Shown here in pieces: positions 22,101-31,844 of a DNA stretch of 64,000 bases. Positions within the stretch are counted from its first letter, which is position 1, and the number at the start of each line of letters is the position of its first letter. Source of the DNA: Pseudorhodoferax sp. Leaf265 (lineage in GTDB: Bacteria > Pseudomonadota > Gammaproteobacteria > Burkholderiales > Burkholderiaceae_C); contig NZ_LMMT01000001.1 of NCBI RefSeq assembly GCF_001422365.1, positions 536,820 to 600,819 of the forward strand, written 5' to 3'. The translations under genes were made by a program, and so were the position numbers. The notes beneath the pieces are model-generated. The model had not been told where the DNA came from, did no database searches, and saw only the letters and a program-made list of their open reading frames with translations.

Positions 22101-22561
22101 AGCGCGAGTTCCAGCGCATAGGCCATGACGGCGGCCTCGAGCGCGAAGAAGATGAAGGTGAAGCTCGCGTAGATCAGCGAGGTCAGCGTGGAGCCGATGT
22201 AGCCGAAGCCCGCGCCGCGCGTGAGCAGGTCCATGTCCAGCCCGTAGCGGGCGGCGTAGATGCTGATCGGCAGGCCGGCCAGGAAGATGATCAGGCCGGT
22301 GGCCAGGATGGCCCAGAACGCGTTGACGAAGCCGTACTGCACGAGCAGCGTGGCGCCCACCGCCTCCAGGATCAGGAACGAGGCCGCGCCGAAAGCCGTG
22401 TTGGCCACGCGCCAGGACGACCACTTGCGAAAGCGCGTGGGCGTGAAGCGCAGTGCGTAGTCCTCCATGGTCTCGCGCGCGACCCAGCTGTTGTAGTCGC
22501 GCCGGACCTTGACGATGCGCTGCGGGGCGTTCTGTTCGACGGGGGCGGAAGTCTCTTGCAC
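19121..22561 (-). CDS. Hybrid sensor histidine kinase with NCS1 permease-like sensor domain (system 2)
   Basis: 1146 residues, colinear with kinase 1 at 5776-9159 over its whole length: NCS1 membrane domain, the same eight-Cys cluster (C502 to C539, identical spacing), two further helices, HisKA (I-S-H-E-L-R-T-P, His 698), HATPase, and a receiver (phospho-Asp 987). The start is the GTG at 22561, which makes the N-terminus V-Q-E-T-S-A align with M-D-D-T-S-A of kinase 1; there is no in-frame ATG nearby. Divergent from ureA with 105 bp between them. The permease domain may transport, sense, or both. Confidence 0.9.
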   Translation of the reverse strand: MQETSAPVEQNAPQRIVKVRRDYNSWVARETMEDYALRFTPTRFRKWSSWRVANTAFGAASFLILEAVGATLLVQYGFVNAFWAILATGLIIFLAGLPISIYAARYGLDMDLLTRGAGFGYIGSTLTSLIYASFTFIFFALEAAVMAYALELALGIPPTWGYLICALVVIPLVTHGVSAISRLQMWTQPLWLVMLVVPFVYVLMRDPGAFMGVTHYVGEKSSRDGFEMHLFGAALTVGIALITQMGEQADYLRFMPVRERANRRRWWLGVLVGGPGWVVLGVVKMLGGALLAYLAITHMVPKERAVDPNQMYLAAYEYVFPNLGWAVAATALFVVVSQLKINVTNAYAGSLAWSNFFSRVTHSHPGRVVWVVFNTLIAFMLMEMNVFQALGEVLGLYSNLAIAWIMAVVADLVVNKPLGLSPKGIEFKRAHLYDINPVGVGAMALASVLSISAYIGLFGPLAQAFSALIALGTAFVASPLLAWLTKGRYYIARQSTPQTNRCVICEREYEGPDMAHCPAYQGPICSLCCTLDARCGDLCKPRASLSWQWSSALRWLLPRRIWPYLETGLAHYLLLMLVLVPLLAAVFGLLYSQETAVTEGMAGARLAEEALRSGFTKAYMALLLAAGIVAWWLVLAHKSRQVAQEESNRQTHLLVREIALHRQTDAELQRARQVAEEARRQADQANQAKSRYISAISHELRTPLNSILGYAQLMGEDAAVPPHRRHAVQVIKRGGEHLLQLVDGTLDIARIESGKLTLNIRPMAFADTVHEVASMFELQAAGKGLAFHFEPEGQLPELVRADEQRLRQILINLLGNAIKFTAVGHVRFRVRYQREMATLEIADSGPGIAADALAQIFEPFARAPAPGQGAPGGAGLGLTIAKMLTDLMGGELTATSEPGVGSQFRVRLFLPAQHGSAGRQVARTTTPRHGYAGQRRSILVVDNEEVDRQLLVHLLEPLGFLLRTAASGHDCLDLLVAGYRPDAILMDLAMPGIDGWETIRRVRALLPRPPRIAIVSANAFDKGLENDVGIRPEDFLVKPVRLSELLDWLGRQLALEWLEKAPAADAAAAQPAPAAPLAYPDAASRTALQQAVDLGFHRGIMNALDAIERGQPACAGFVQQMRALARQFQFEAMSRLLQQADAAPTP

Positions 22562-22605
22562 GGGACTTGGATCAGCGCAGCTTTCATGCCACGTGGTCAC
22601 ACGGC

Positions 22606-22620
22606 GGCACGATGCTTGCT
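22606..22620 (+). promoter_or_regulatory. Sigma-54 (-24/-12) promoter candidate for the urease operon
   Basis: GGCACGATGCTTGCT matches the sigma-54 consensus (T)GGCACG-N4-TTGCW except for C in place of the first T. GG and GC are separated by exactly 10 bases. Transcription would start about 12 bases after the GC, near 22631, leaving a leader of about 35 nt before ureA. A sigma-54 promoter fits nitrogen control of urease through NtrC. A perfect CCACGTGG palindrome (22589-22596) lies just upstream; no clear NtrC site is visible. Confidence 0.65.
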
Positions 22621-22666
22621 GAATAATTGTTCGACAACACCCACCACAGCCCGATCTTCGAGCGAC

Positions 22667-22969
22667 ATGGAACTCACACCGCGAGAGAAAGACAAGCTGT
22701 TGATCTTCACTGCCGGCCTGCTGGCCGAGCGCCGCAAGGCCCGCGGGTTGAAGCTCAACTACCCCGAAGCCGTGGCCCTGATCTCGGCCGCCGTCATGGA
22801 AGGCGCCCGCGACGGCAAGACCGTGGCCGAACTCATGAGCGAAGGCCGCAACGTGCTCACGCGCGCCGACGTGATGGAAGGCATTGCCGAGATGATCCCG
22901 GACATCCAGGTCGAGGCCTCGTTCCCTGATGGCACCAAGCTGGTCACCGTGCACCAGCCCATCCCGTGA
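22667..22969 (+). CDS. ureA: Urease gamma subunit
   Basis: 100 residues, the normal UreA length, with the family N-terminus [16 protein letters not shown] and the helices [13 protein letters not shown]. It forms the (UreABC)3 core enzyme that splits urea to ammonia and carbamate. It is the first gene after the sigma-54 promoter candidate; ureD, often found upstream in related bacteria, is absent here and replaced by the divergent sensor kinase. Confidence 0.98.
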   Translation: MELTPREKDKLLIFTAGLLAERRKARGLKLNYPEAVALISAAVMEGARDGKTVAELMSEGRNVLTRADVMEGIAEMIPDIQVEASFPDGTKLVTVHQPIP

Positions 22970-23274
22970 TGACGCCGGGCGAACTGCTGGTCGACGCGGG
23001 CGACCATGAACTGAACCCCGGGCGCCGCACCCTCACGGTGCTGGTCAAGAACGGCGCCGACCGGCCGATCCAGGTCGGCTCGCATTACCACTTCGCCGAG
23101 ACCAACGGCGCGCTCGACTTCGACCGCGAGGCCGCGCGCGGCATGCGGCTCAACATCGCGTCCGGCACGGCCGTGCGCTTCGAGCCCGGCCAGCAGCGCA
23201 CCGTGGAACTGGTGGACTTCGCCGGCGACCGCACGGTCTACGGCTTTCGCGGCCTCGTACAAGGAAAGCTGTAA
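22969..23274 (+). CDS. ureB: Urease beta subunit
   Basis: 101 residues, matching UreB: M-T-P-G-E-L-L at the start, then [37 protein letters not shown] and G-F-R-G-L-V. The ATG overlaps the ureA stop (TGATG); a GTG three bases earlier is in frame and would add one residue. It is a structural subunit of urease and carries no active-site residue. Confidence 0.97.
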   Translation: MTPGELLVDAGDHELNPGRRTLTVLVKNGADRPIQVGSHYHFAETNGALDFDREAARGMRLNIASGTAVRFEPGQQRTVELVDFAGDRTVYGFRGLVQGKL

Positions 23275-24993
<1,719 letters not shown>

Positions 24994-25082
24994 CCCGGGG
25001 GGCCCGCCACGGGTCTAGGATAGGGGCCGATGGCCACCGCGCGCTGCAGCGGCCGCGTCCCCATGCCCCCTTCTTCGCCACC

Positions 25083-25694
25083 ATGCTCACCACCAGCAAA
25101 CTCATGCCCCGGGGCGCCGGCCTCGCGCCCGTGCTGCTCAAGCGCGCCGCCACCGTCGAACTTGACTGGGACGTGCGCCAGAAAAGCCGCTTCGACGCCA
25201 CCGACTCGCAGGGCCGCCAGCTCGGCGTGTTCCTGCCGCGCGGTACGGCCGTGCGCGGCGGCGATGTGCTGGTCGCCGAAGATGGCTCGCTGATCCGCGT
25301 GCTCGCCGCACCGCAGGACGTGCTCAGGATCACGCACTGCACAGCCCACGGCACGCCGTTCGACCTGATCCGCGCGGCCTACCACCTGGGCAACCGCCAT
25401 GTGCCGATCGAACTCAAGCCCGACCACCTCAAGATCGAACCCGACCATGTGCTGGCCGACATGCTGCGGGCCATGCACCTGATCGTGACGCCCGTGGCCG
25501 AGGCCTTCGAGCCCGAGGGCGGCGCGTACGGTGCGCATGGCCATGGCTCTGAACACCATGGCCATGACCACGGTCATGGTGACCATGACCATGCGCACCA
25601 CGACCACGACCACGGGCATGGTCATGGCCACGCCCATCAGCACGGTCACGGCCACGCGCACGCCCACCGCCACGACGGCCAGGACCAGCAGTAA
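25083..25694 (+). CDS. ureE: Urease nickel-delivery chaperone UreE with long His-rich tail
   Basis: 203 residues. The N-terminal domain has the usual peptide-binding fold (R-Q-K-S-R-F, G-x-x-L-G-V-F-L-P-R-G) and the metal domain includes the conserved H-L-G-N-R-H with the following H-V-P/I. From about residue 150 to 198 the tail is an extreme His/Asp/Gly tract with 23 His, far richer than in average UreE, suited to nickel storage. It is 90 bp after ureC; the gap holds no gene. Confidence 0.95.
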   Translation: MLTTSKLMPRGAGLAPVLLKRAATVELDWDVRQKSRFDATDSQGRQLGVFLPRGTAVRGGDVLVAEDGSLIRVLAAPQDVLRITHCTAHGTPFDLIRAAYHLGNRHVPIELKPDHLKIEPDHVLADMLRAMHLIVTPVAEAFEPEGGAYGAHGHGSEHHGHDHGHGDHDHAHHDHDHGHGHGHAHQHGHGHAHAHRHDGQDQQ

Positions 25695-25760
25695 GCGCCG
25701 CTACCGGACTGACACCCACCACTGCCAGAATCCGCCCATCCACTGCAGCGCGAGGCTCCC

Positions 25761-26603
25761 ATGCGCCAACTCTCCCCCTCTGGCCAGCAGGCCATTGACG
25801 ACATCGCCAGGCGGCACGGCATCAGCACGGAAGCCGCAATGAGCATGCTGGACGCCGTGGTCCGCGGCAACGGCGGCATGGCGCAGTTCAGCCACCCGGA
25901 GTTCGGCGGCTCGGGCCAGTGGATGCGCGGCGGCATGACCATGGTGTCGGACATGTTCAACAACCACCTCAGGTCGCGTGTCGATGCGCTGTGCTTGGAT
26001 CTGTCCAACCTGGTCGCCAGCCAGCCCGACCTGTTGCTGAGCGGCAGTTTTCAGTCGCAGAGCCAGAGCGGGCAGGAGCAGTTCAGTGGCAGCGGCCATC
26101 GCCATGCCAGCAACAGCAACAGCAACAGCAACAGCGCCAGCTTGTTCGTGCCGCCACCGCCCGACTGGTGGGGGCCTTCGCTGCGCTGGCCCGACAGCAC
26201 GGGCTCGCAGAACGGCGTGCGCTACGCCAACTTCGCGCAGGCGCGGCGCCTGGCCATCGAGGCCAACGGCACGGTCACGATCTACGACACGCTGGACCAC
26301 CAGATCGGCGGCTTCTCGCAGCAGCAGTCGCATGGCGGCTCGCTGAGCTTCAACAGCCAGTACGGCCTGATCGACGTCGCCAGCCTGCCGGTGGTCTCGG
26401 TCAATGGGCTGGAGCCCGTGGCGCCGGCGCCGTTCCAGCCAGCTCCCGCGCCCTCCCAGGCGCAGGCCATGCCTCCCCCTGCCGGCGGCAACAGCCAGGA
26501 CATCTTCGCCACCATCGAGCGCCTGGCCGAGCTGCGCGCCAAGGGTGTGCTGGACGACGCCGAGTTCCAGGCCAAGAAGACCGAACTGCTGGGCCGACTC
26601 TGA
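25761..26603 (+). CDS. SHOCT-domain protein inserted between ureE and ureF
   Basis: 280 residues, no signal peptide. The last 35 residues form a SHOCT domain ([22 protein letters not shown]-style helix pair) and the middle is low-complexity: Q-S-Q-S-Q-S, then a run of S-N repeats coded by hexamer AGCAAC (26109-26135), then P-P-P-P-D-W-W. The N-terminal 50 residues include an [15 protein letters not shown] helix. Its stop overlaps the possible CTG start of ureF and lies five bases before the preferred TTG. It is not a known urease accessory protein; co-transcription is likely, function unknown. Confidence 0.85.
   Translation: MRQLSPSGQQAIDDIARRHGISTEAAMSMLDAVVRGNGGMAQFSHPEFGGSGQWMRGGMTMVSDMFNNHLRSRVDALCLDLSNLVASQPDLLLSGSFQSQSQSGQEQFSGSGHRHASNSNSNSNSASLFVPPPPDWWGPSLRWPDSTGSQNGVRYANFAQARRLAIEANGTVTIYDTLDHQIGGFSQQQSHGGSLSFNSQYGLIDVASLPVVSVNGLEPVAPAPFQPAPAPSQAQAMPPPAGGNSQDIFATIERLAELRAKGVLDDAEFQAKKTELLGRL
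26109..26135 (+). repeat. AGCAAC hexanucleotide tandem repeat (4.5 copies)
   Basis: Four full AGCAAC units and a partial fifth encode the Ser-Asn run of the SHOCT-domain protein. Because the unit is six bases, slippage would change repeat number in the protein without shifting the frame. Confidence 0.8.
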
Positions 26604-26608
26604 ACACG

Positions 26609-27283
26609 TTGAGCATCTCTTCCCCCACTTTGCTGGGGCTGATCTGGCTGGCCTCGCCGGCACTGCCGGTGGGTGGCTTCAGCTACTCCGAAGCACTGGA
26701 AGCCGCGGTCGACGCCCAGCTCGCCAACGGTGAGCAGCAGGCCGGCGACTGGCTGCTGGCACAGCTGCAGCTGAGCCAGGCGCGCAGCGACCTGGCCGTG
26801 GTGGCCGAGGCCGTCGCGGCCTGGCACACCGGCGACCGTGACCGTGTGCAGGCACTCGATGCCTGGCTGCGCTGCACGCGCGAATCCGCCGAATTCGTGC
26901 TGCAGACCGAGCAGATGGGCCGCTCCATGCTGGAATGGCTCAAGCTGCAGCACGGCGATGCCGCAGCCGCCTTCGCCGGGCTCACGCCCTGCTACCCCGT
27001 GGCCTTCGCCTTTGCGGCGGCCCGCGCCGGCGCCGCGCCGCGCGAGGCCTGCCTGGCCTTCGCCTTCGGCTGGGCCGAGAACATGGTGGCCGCCGCCGTC
27101 AAGGCCGTACCGCTGGGCCAGAGCGCGGGCCAGCGCATGCTGCAGCGGCTCGCGCAGGCGATCCCGGCCGCCGTCGAGCAGGCGCTGGCCACGCCCGCAG
27201 AGGCACGCCAGGCCTTCTCGCCCATGCTGGCCATCCTGTCCGCGCAGCACGAAACCCAATACTCCCGATTGTTCCGTTCCTGA
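26609..27283 (+). CDS. ureF: Urease accessory protein UreF
   Basis: About 224 residues with the UreF signature L-L[22 protein letters not shown] near the N-terminus, C-Y-P-V-A-F-A-F-A and the [11 protein letters not shown] segment, ending S-R-L-F-R-S. No ATG or GTG fits: the frame offers TTG at 26609 or CTG at 26600, the latter overlapping the previous stop as CTGA. I chose TTG. UreF bridges UreD and UreG during GTP-dependent nickel insertion. Confidence 0.93.
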   Translation: MSISSPTLLGLIWLASPALPVGGFSYSEALEAAVDAQLANGEQQAGDWLLAQLQLSQARSDLAVVAEAVAAWHTGDRDRVQALDAWLRCTRESAEFVLQTEQMGRSMLEWLKLQHGDAAAAFAGLTPCYPVAFAFAAARAGAAPREACLAFAFGWAENMVAAAVKAVPLGQSAGQRMLQRLAQAIPAAVEQALATPAEARQAFSPMLAILSAQHETQYSRLFRS

Positions 27284-27296
27284 GAAGCCCTTGACC

Positions 27297-27959
27297 ATGA
27301 CCGCCCTGCACCACATCGCCCACCGCACCAAGAAACTGCCACCGCTGCGCGTGGGCATCGGCGGCCCTGTCGGCTCGGGCAAGACCACGCTGCTGGAGAT
27401 GCTCTGCAAGCAGATGCGCGCGCAGTACGACCTGGTCGCCATCACCAACGACATCTACACCAAGGAAGACCAGCGCCTCCTGACCGTCAGTGGCGCGCTG
27501 CCGGCCGAGCGCATCATGGGCGTGGAAACGGGGGGCTGCCCGCACACGGCGATCCGCGAGGACGCCTCCATCAACCTCGAAGCCATCGACCGCATGCTGG
27601 AGGACTTCCCCGATGCCGACGTGGTGTTCGTGGAAAGCGGTGGCGACAACCTGGCCGCCACCTTCAGCCCCGAGCTGTCGGATCTCACGATCTACGTGAT
27701 CGACGTGGCGGCCGGCGAGAAGATCCCGCGCAAGGGCGGCCCCGGCATCACCAAGAGCGACCTGTTCGTGATCAACAAGACCGACCTGGCGCCGCACGTG
27801 GGTGCCGACCTGGCGGTCATGGAGGCCGACACACGCCGCATGCGCACCAACGCGCGCGGCGAACTCAAGCCCTTCGTGATGACCAACCTGAAGACCAACG
27901 ACGGGCTGGCCGAGGTGGTGCGCTTCATCGAGCAGCGCGGGATGCTGCAGACCGCCTGA
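27297..27959 (+). CDS. ureG: Urease accessory GTPase UreG
   Basis: 220 residues. P-loop G-G-P-V-G-S-G-K-T at 22-30, the nickel-binding C-P-H in [22 protein letters not shown] and the N-K-T-D guanine-recognition motif. It powers nickel transfer into UreC. It starts 13 bp after ureF and ends 17 bp before the tRNA gene; no intrinsic terminator is visible in that gap. Confidence 0.97.
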   Translation: MTALHHIAHRTKKLPPLRVGIGGPVGSGKTTLLEMLCKQMRAQYDLVAITNDIYTKEDQRLLTVSGALPAERIMGVETGGCPHTAIREDASINLEAIDRMLEDFPDADVVFVESGGDNLAATFSPELSDLTIYVIDVAAGEKIPRKGGPGITKSDLFVINKTDLAPHVGADLAVMEADTRRMRTNARGELKPFVMTNLKTNDGLAEVVRFIEQRGMLQTA

Positions 27960-27976
27960 GTAGAATCCGCGGACTC

Positions 27977-28064
27977 GGAAGCTTGGCAGAGTGGTCGATT
28001 GCACCGGTCTTGAAAACCGGCGATGGGAAACCATCCGTGAGTTCGAATCTCACAGCTTCCGCCA
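27977..28064 (+). tRNA. tRNA-Ser (UGA)
   Basis: The acceptor stem GGAAGC (27977-27982) pairs with GCTTCC (28055-28060), followed by discriminator G and an encoded CCA (28062-28064). The anticodon arm CCGGT-CTTGAAA-ACCGG shows TGA in a seven-base loop. A variable arm (GATGGGAAACCATC) follows, as expected for a class II serine tRNA, and the T arm reads GTGAG-TTCGAAT-CTCAC. It decodes UCA/UCN codons. Confidence 0.97.
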
Positions 28065-28080
28065 GACCCGACCCGCGCCC

Positions 28081-29388
28081 ATGCCCCTGACGCACCGCCA
28101 CCGCACCCTCGCACCGCTGCTGGCGGCCCTGGTCATGACGGGGTGCGCGACAGCGCCGGCGCCCCAACCCACGACGCCCCCTGCCTCCACCACGCCGGCT
28201 GCACCACCGTCGGCGTCCGCGCCACCAGGAGCCGCAGTGCCCGCCCCCGCCGCGGCGGTGCCGCTGAACCAGGACTTCGCCCAATGGGTCGAACGCTTCC
28301 GCGCCGAAGCGCGCGCGGGCGGCATCACGGAGGCCACCCTGCACGCGGCCTTCGACGGCGTCCGCCACCTGGACCAGGTGGTCACGCTCGACCGCTCGCA
28401 GCCCGAGTTCACGCGCGCCGTCTGGGACTACCTGGACACCGCGGTCTCGCCCACGCGCGTGGCGCGTGGCCAGGACAAGCTGCTCGACGTGCGGGCCTAT
28501 GCCGACGCTGCCGCGGCACGCTACGGCGTGCCGGCGGAGATCGTCGTCGCCATCTGGGGCATGGAGAGCAACTACGGCAGCAACTACGGCGACACGCCCA
28601 CCATCGATGCACTGGCCACGCTCGGGTTCGAGGGCCGGCGCGCGGCGTGGGCACGCGGCCAGTTGATGGCGGCGCTGCGCATTCTGCAGAACGGCGACAT
28701 CCCGCGCGAGCGCATGCTGGGCTCCTGGGCGGGGGCCATGGGCCAGACCCAGTTCCTGCCTTCGAACTTCCTGGCCTACGCGGTGGATGCGGACGGCGAC
28801 GGCCGGCGCGACATCTGGGGCAGCATGGCGGACGTGACGGCTTCCACCGCACATTTCCTGGCACGCGAAGGCTGGCAGCGCGGCCAGCCGTGGGGCCTGG
28901 AAGTGCAACTGCCGCCCGGCTTCGATCTGGGTCGCGCGGACGATGCGCTGCGCCAGCCCGGTGCCCAATGGGCCGAAGAAGGTGTGCGCACCATGGATGG
29001 CACCGCCCTGCCCGACCTGCCCGACGCGAGCCTGTTGTTGCCGGCTGGCGCGCGCGGACCGGTGTTCCTGGTCGGGCCGAACTTCCGCGCCATCCTGCGT
29101 TACAACAACGCGACCAGCTATGCCCTCGGAGTGGGCCTGCTGGCGCAGCGCATCGCGGGCGGCCCTGCGATCCAGGCGGCCTGGCCCCGCGACCTCAAGC
29201 CGCTCTCGCGCAACGCGCTTCAGACACTGCAGCAGGCGCTGCAGTCCAAGGGCTTCAACCCCGGCAGCATCGACGGCGTGCTGGGGCCCGCCACGCGTGG
29301 CGCCATCCGGCGCTGGCAACGCAGCGTGGGCCTGGCAGCCGACGGCTTTCCGACGCACGAACTACTGGACCGGCTGCAACAGCCGTGA
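28081..29388 (+). CDS. Lytic murein transglycosylase B-type lipoprotein with peptidoglycan-binding domain
   Basis: 435 residues. A lipobox-like M-T-G-C puts the acylated Cys at residue 22, followed by a Pro/Ala/Thr linker. The catalytic domain contains V-A-I-W-G-M-E-S-N-Y-G-S with the expected Glu, S-W-A-G-A-M-G-Q-T-Q-F-L-P-S-N-F and the Y-N-N-A-T-S-Y-A motif of the MltB/SltB family. The C-terminal 65 residues form a PG_binding_1 repeat (L-Q-x-A-L-Q-S-K-G-F-N-P-G-S-I-D-G-V-L). It cleaves glycan strands at the outer membrane. It starts 16 bp after the tRNA. Confidence 0.93.
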   Translation: MPLTHRHRTLAPLLAALVMTGCATAPAPQPTTPPASTTPAAPPSASAPPGAAVPAPAAAVPLNQDFAQWVERFRAEARAGGITEATLHAAFDGVRHLDQVVTLDRSQPEFTRAVWDYLDTAVSPTRVARGQDKLLDVRAYADAAAARYGVPAEIVVAIWGMESNYGSNYGDTPTIDALATLGFEGRRAAWARGQLMAALRILQNGDIPRERMLGSWAGAMGQTQFLPSNFLAYAVDADGDGRRDIWGSMADVTASTAHFLAREGWQRGQPWGLEVQLPPGFDLGRADDALRQPGAQWAEEGVRTMDGTALPDLPDASLLLPAGARGPVFLVGPNFRAILRYNNATSYALGVGLLAQRIAGGPAIQAAWPRDLKPLSRNALQTLQQALQSKGFNPGSIDGVLGPATRGAIRRWQRSVGLAADGFPTHELLDRLQQP

Positions 29389-29504
29389 GCGGCGGGCCCT
29401 GCGCCTACGGGCGCACGGGAAAAATTCAAACAGCCGGCACGGCAACCGGGGCATACCATGGGTCGGATGCCCCACCCCTTCGCGCGGCCCTGCCGCAGCT
29501 CGCC

Positions 29505-30317
29505 ATGTTGATCCGCATCGGCTATGACATTGCGCTCCAGGTCAATGCGCCCACGGCGCTGATCTACCTCCTCCAACTCCATCCGTCTCGCGCAGGCGAC
29601 TTGGTCGCGCCCGAGGACATCACACTCAGTCCGCCGCTGGCCACAGACTTCTACCTGGACGGTTTCGGCAACCAGTGCGCGCGCGTGCGCGTCGACGCGG
29701 GCACGCGCGAGGTGCGGCTGCGCAACCAGGCTGTCGTGCGGGACAGCGGCCTGCCCGACGCAGTCCACTGGGGTGCCTGGGAACATGCCGTTGCGGACTT
29801 GCCCGTGGACAGCCTGCAGTTCCTGCTGCCCAGCCGCTATTGCGATTTCGACGGAGAACTGCTGGCCTTTGCCTGGAGCCGCTTCTCGGGCGTGCAGCCC
29901 GGTTGGGGCCGTGTGCAGGCCATCTGCGACTACGTGCACCAGCACCTGCGCTTCGACTACGGCTGCGCGCGGCCGACGCGGACCGCCCTTCAGGCATGGC
30001 ATGAGCGCGTGGGCGTATGCCGCGACTTCGCCCACCTGGCTGTCGCTTTGTGCCGGAGCATGAACATTCCGGCACGCTACGCCACCGGCTACCTGGGCGA
30101 CATCGGCATCCCGCCCGTGCCCTATCCCATGGACTTCAGCGCCTGGTTCGAGGTCTACCTGGGCGGACAGTGGCACACCTTCGACGCCCGCCACAACACG
30201 CCGCGGATCGGGCGCGTGCTGCTGGCGCGCGGCCGCGACGCTGCCGACGTGCCCATCACCATGGTGTTCGGCGAGCACCAGTTGGTCCGCTTCGAGGTGG
30301 TCACGGAACTGGCATGA
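29505..30317 (+). CDS. Transglutaminase-like cysteine peptidase-fold protein
   Basis: 270 residues with an N-terminal beta domain (transglut_N type) and a transglutaminase core: catalytic Cys in R-V-G-V-C-R-D-F-A-H-L-A, His in G-G-Q-W-H-T-F-D and the following Asp, giving the C-H-D triad. No signal peptide. This bacterial family (SMART TGc, COG1305) has proteolytic or amide-bond activities of unknown substrate. The 3' end overlaps the convergent M14-family gene by 17 bp. The 116-bp gap upstream holds a weak GC hairpin and no gene. Confidence 0.88.
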   Translation: MLIRIGYDIALQVNAPTALIYLLQLHPSRAGDLVAPEDITLSPPLATDFYLDGFGNQCARVRVDAGTREVRLRNQAVVRDSGLPDAVHWGAWEHAVADLPVDSLQFLLPSRYCDFDGELLAFAWSRFSGVQPGWGRVQAICDYVHQHLRFDYGCARPTRTALQAWHERVGVCRDFAHLAVALCRSMNIPARYATGYLGDIGIPPVPYPMDFSAWFEVYLGGQWHTFDARHNTPRIGRVLLARGRDAADVPITMVFGEHQLVRFEVVTELA

Positions 30318-31263
30318 GGCCAGGGTCGTCCAGGCGCCGTTCGCTGTCGACGGCCAGATAGAACCACTCGCTCCCAGGCGTGGCCTGCGGATTTGGAAAC
30401 ACGATGACGCCATCGCACGGCGCTTCGACCGGACGCCCATCGGCGCGCACGCCGATGGACTGGCCACGCTGCACCGGGTCGAAGCTGGCCCAGTTGCGCA
30501 GCAGGCGGTCGCCTTCGGCGTGGCGATCGACCACATCGACCAAGCGCAGCAGCCGCGGCGCCCTGGGCGGCCGCGGCAGGGCGCCCGCCATGTCCAGCAG
30601 GGCCAGGCTGGCCAGGATCGCGCGGTAGGCCACTTCGGGGGCCTGCGGATCGCGGTGCTGGCCGCATTCCACCGTCACCGCGTAGCCGCCCTGGCTGCGC
30701 ATGTACTCATTGGTGCCCCAACCGAAAGCCATGGCGCGCGCGTCCGTGGACCTACCGAGCCGGGCGAGCCGCGCGGCGTAGACGTCCAGCCATGACTCGA
30801 CGACGCACTCCATGCCCAGATGCAGCGCCAACCGGCCCTCCTCCCATGCCCGGCTGAAAGGTTCCAATGGCCCGCTGTTGTCGCGCGGTCCGATCATGGC
30901 GAACGGCGCCCCGGCCGTGTGGAAGGAGTGCAGATCCAGCAACACGTCGTGGCGTGCAAGCAGGGGGCACAACAGGTTGGTGATGCGGGCCTCGTAGTCA
31001 GGCGGCTGTGGATCGGGCTGGAAAGAGCGGTTCAGGTTGCGCTCGCCCTCGCGGTGCTGGCGCTGGCGGGCCAAGGGGTTGGCGACCGGCACCAGGGTCA
31101 GCTCGCCGCGCCGCAGCGCCAGCCGGCCGGATTCCAGGTCGGCACGCACGCGCTCGATGGCGGCGGTTCCACAGGTTTCATCGCCGTGCACCCCTCCCAG
31201 CACGACCAGCCGCGCGCCAGGCTGGGGGGAGGCGAAGGCATGCGAGCGCAGGGTCTCGTCCAT
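30301..31263 (-). CDS. Succinylglutamate desuccinylase/aspartoacylase-family zinc amidohydrolase (M14)
   Basis: 320 residues. Zinc ligands are visible as G-G-V-H-G-D-E near residue 24-30 and the later D-L-H-S-F, with the N-L-N-R substrate site (R-N-L-N-R-S-F) and the catalytic Glu in V-T-V-E-C-G-Q-H. These are the AstE/AspA family motifs. The C-terminal part (V-E-A-P-C-D-G-V-I-V-F-P) is the usual small beta domain. The substrate could be an N-acyl amino acid or a peptide. No ast operon genes are nearby, so I do not assign astE. Confidence 0.87.
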   Translation of the reverse strand: MDETLRSHAFASPQPGARLVVLGGVHGDETCGTAAIERVRADLESGRLALRRGELTLVPVANPLARQRQHREGERNLNRSFQPDPQPPDYEARITNLLCPLLARHDVLLDLHSFHTAGAPFAMIGPRDNSGPLEPFSRAWEEGRLALHLGMECVVESWLDVYAARLARLGRSTDARAMAFGWGTNEYMRSQGGYAVTVECGQHRDPQAPEVAYRAILASLALLDMAGALPRPPRAPRLLRLVDVVDRHAEGDRLLRNWASFDPVQRGQSIGVRADGRPVEAPCDGVIVFPNPQATPGSEWFYLAVDSERRLDDPGLMPVP

Positions 31264-31269
31264 GCGCGT

Positions 31270-31668
31270 TCAGTTCTTCGTCGCTGGAGCCGTCGTCGCC
31301 GACCGGCGCGACTGGTCCAGCATCAGCGCGCGCTGGCCGGTGTTGCGCGGCGCGCTGGCCCCGCGCTCCGGATGCCCTGCCATCAGTTCCCGGCTCTGGC
31401 GTTCCGCGCGTGGGCCGACCAGTGCACCGTTGCCCGGTGGCCGCGCCGTGTCCAGGCTTCCCGCACCGCCCGCCGTACCGGGGCGGACCGCCACGCCAGG
31501 CCCGGCGCCGCCCAGGCCGACTCCGCCAGTACCGCCGTTGGCGGAGTTGCTTGTGCCACCACCGGCCGCTGCCGCTTGGGCAGCAGTCGACTGGGCACCG
31601 GCGGGCAACGCCATCGCCGCCATCCACAGGACCAGGCACCCACCGAGTTGAACAGTCCATGTAAGCAT
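31270..31668 (-). CDS. Small exported Gly/Ala-rich protein of unknown function
   Basis: 132 residues, start fixed by AGGAG about 7 nt before the ATG. A signal peptide (L-G-G-C-L-V-L-W-M-A-A-M-A-L-P-A-G-A) probably ends at A-G-A or A-Q. The mature part is disordered-looking, rich in Gly, Ala, Asn and Thr, with a basic C-terminal half containing R-S-A-T-T-A-P-A-T-K-N. I do not recognise a family. It lies six bases upstream of the M14-family gene and may be co-transcribed with it; codon use is like its neighbours. Confidence 0.6.
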   Translation of the reverse strand: MLTWTVQLGGCLVLWMAAMALPAGAQSTAAQAAAAGGGTSNSANGGTGGVGLGGAGPGVAVRPGTAGGAGSLDTARPPGNGALVGPRAERQSRELMAGHPERGASAPRNTGQRALMLDQSRRSATTAPATKN

Positions 31669-31800
31669 GTCTCGCTCCTGCTGCTGTTGTGACGACGCAG
31701 TATCGAGGCCGGTCTGCGGGCCGGCGCTGCGCGCTGCCACAAATGGAACACCGCCGACAGCCAACGCGACCGACCGGCTGACAAATGGACCCACCAGCAA

Positions 31801-31826
31801 CAAAAAACCCCGCACGCGGCGGGGTT
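31801..31826 (-). terminator. Intrinsic terminator of the desaturase gene
   Basis: On the minus strand AACCCCGC and GCGGGGTT pair around a five-base loop and are followed by six T, about 19 bp after the desaturase stop codon. Confidence 0.9.
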
Positions 31827-31844
31827 CCTGGGAGCGGGCAGCCC

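Noticed and set aside
25535-25690. Direct repeats of CATGGNCATGG type as a CRISPR or satellite array
   Set aside because: They lie in the His-rich reading frame of ureE and follow His/Gly/Asp codons without unique spacers.
27977-28064. tRNA-Ser as an integration site of a genomic island
   Set aside because: No integrase, no direct repeat of the tRNA 3' end and no change in gene style on either side are visible.
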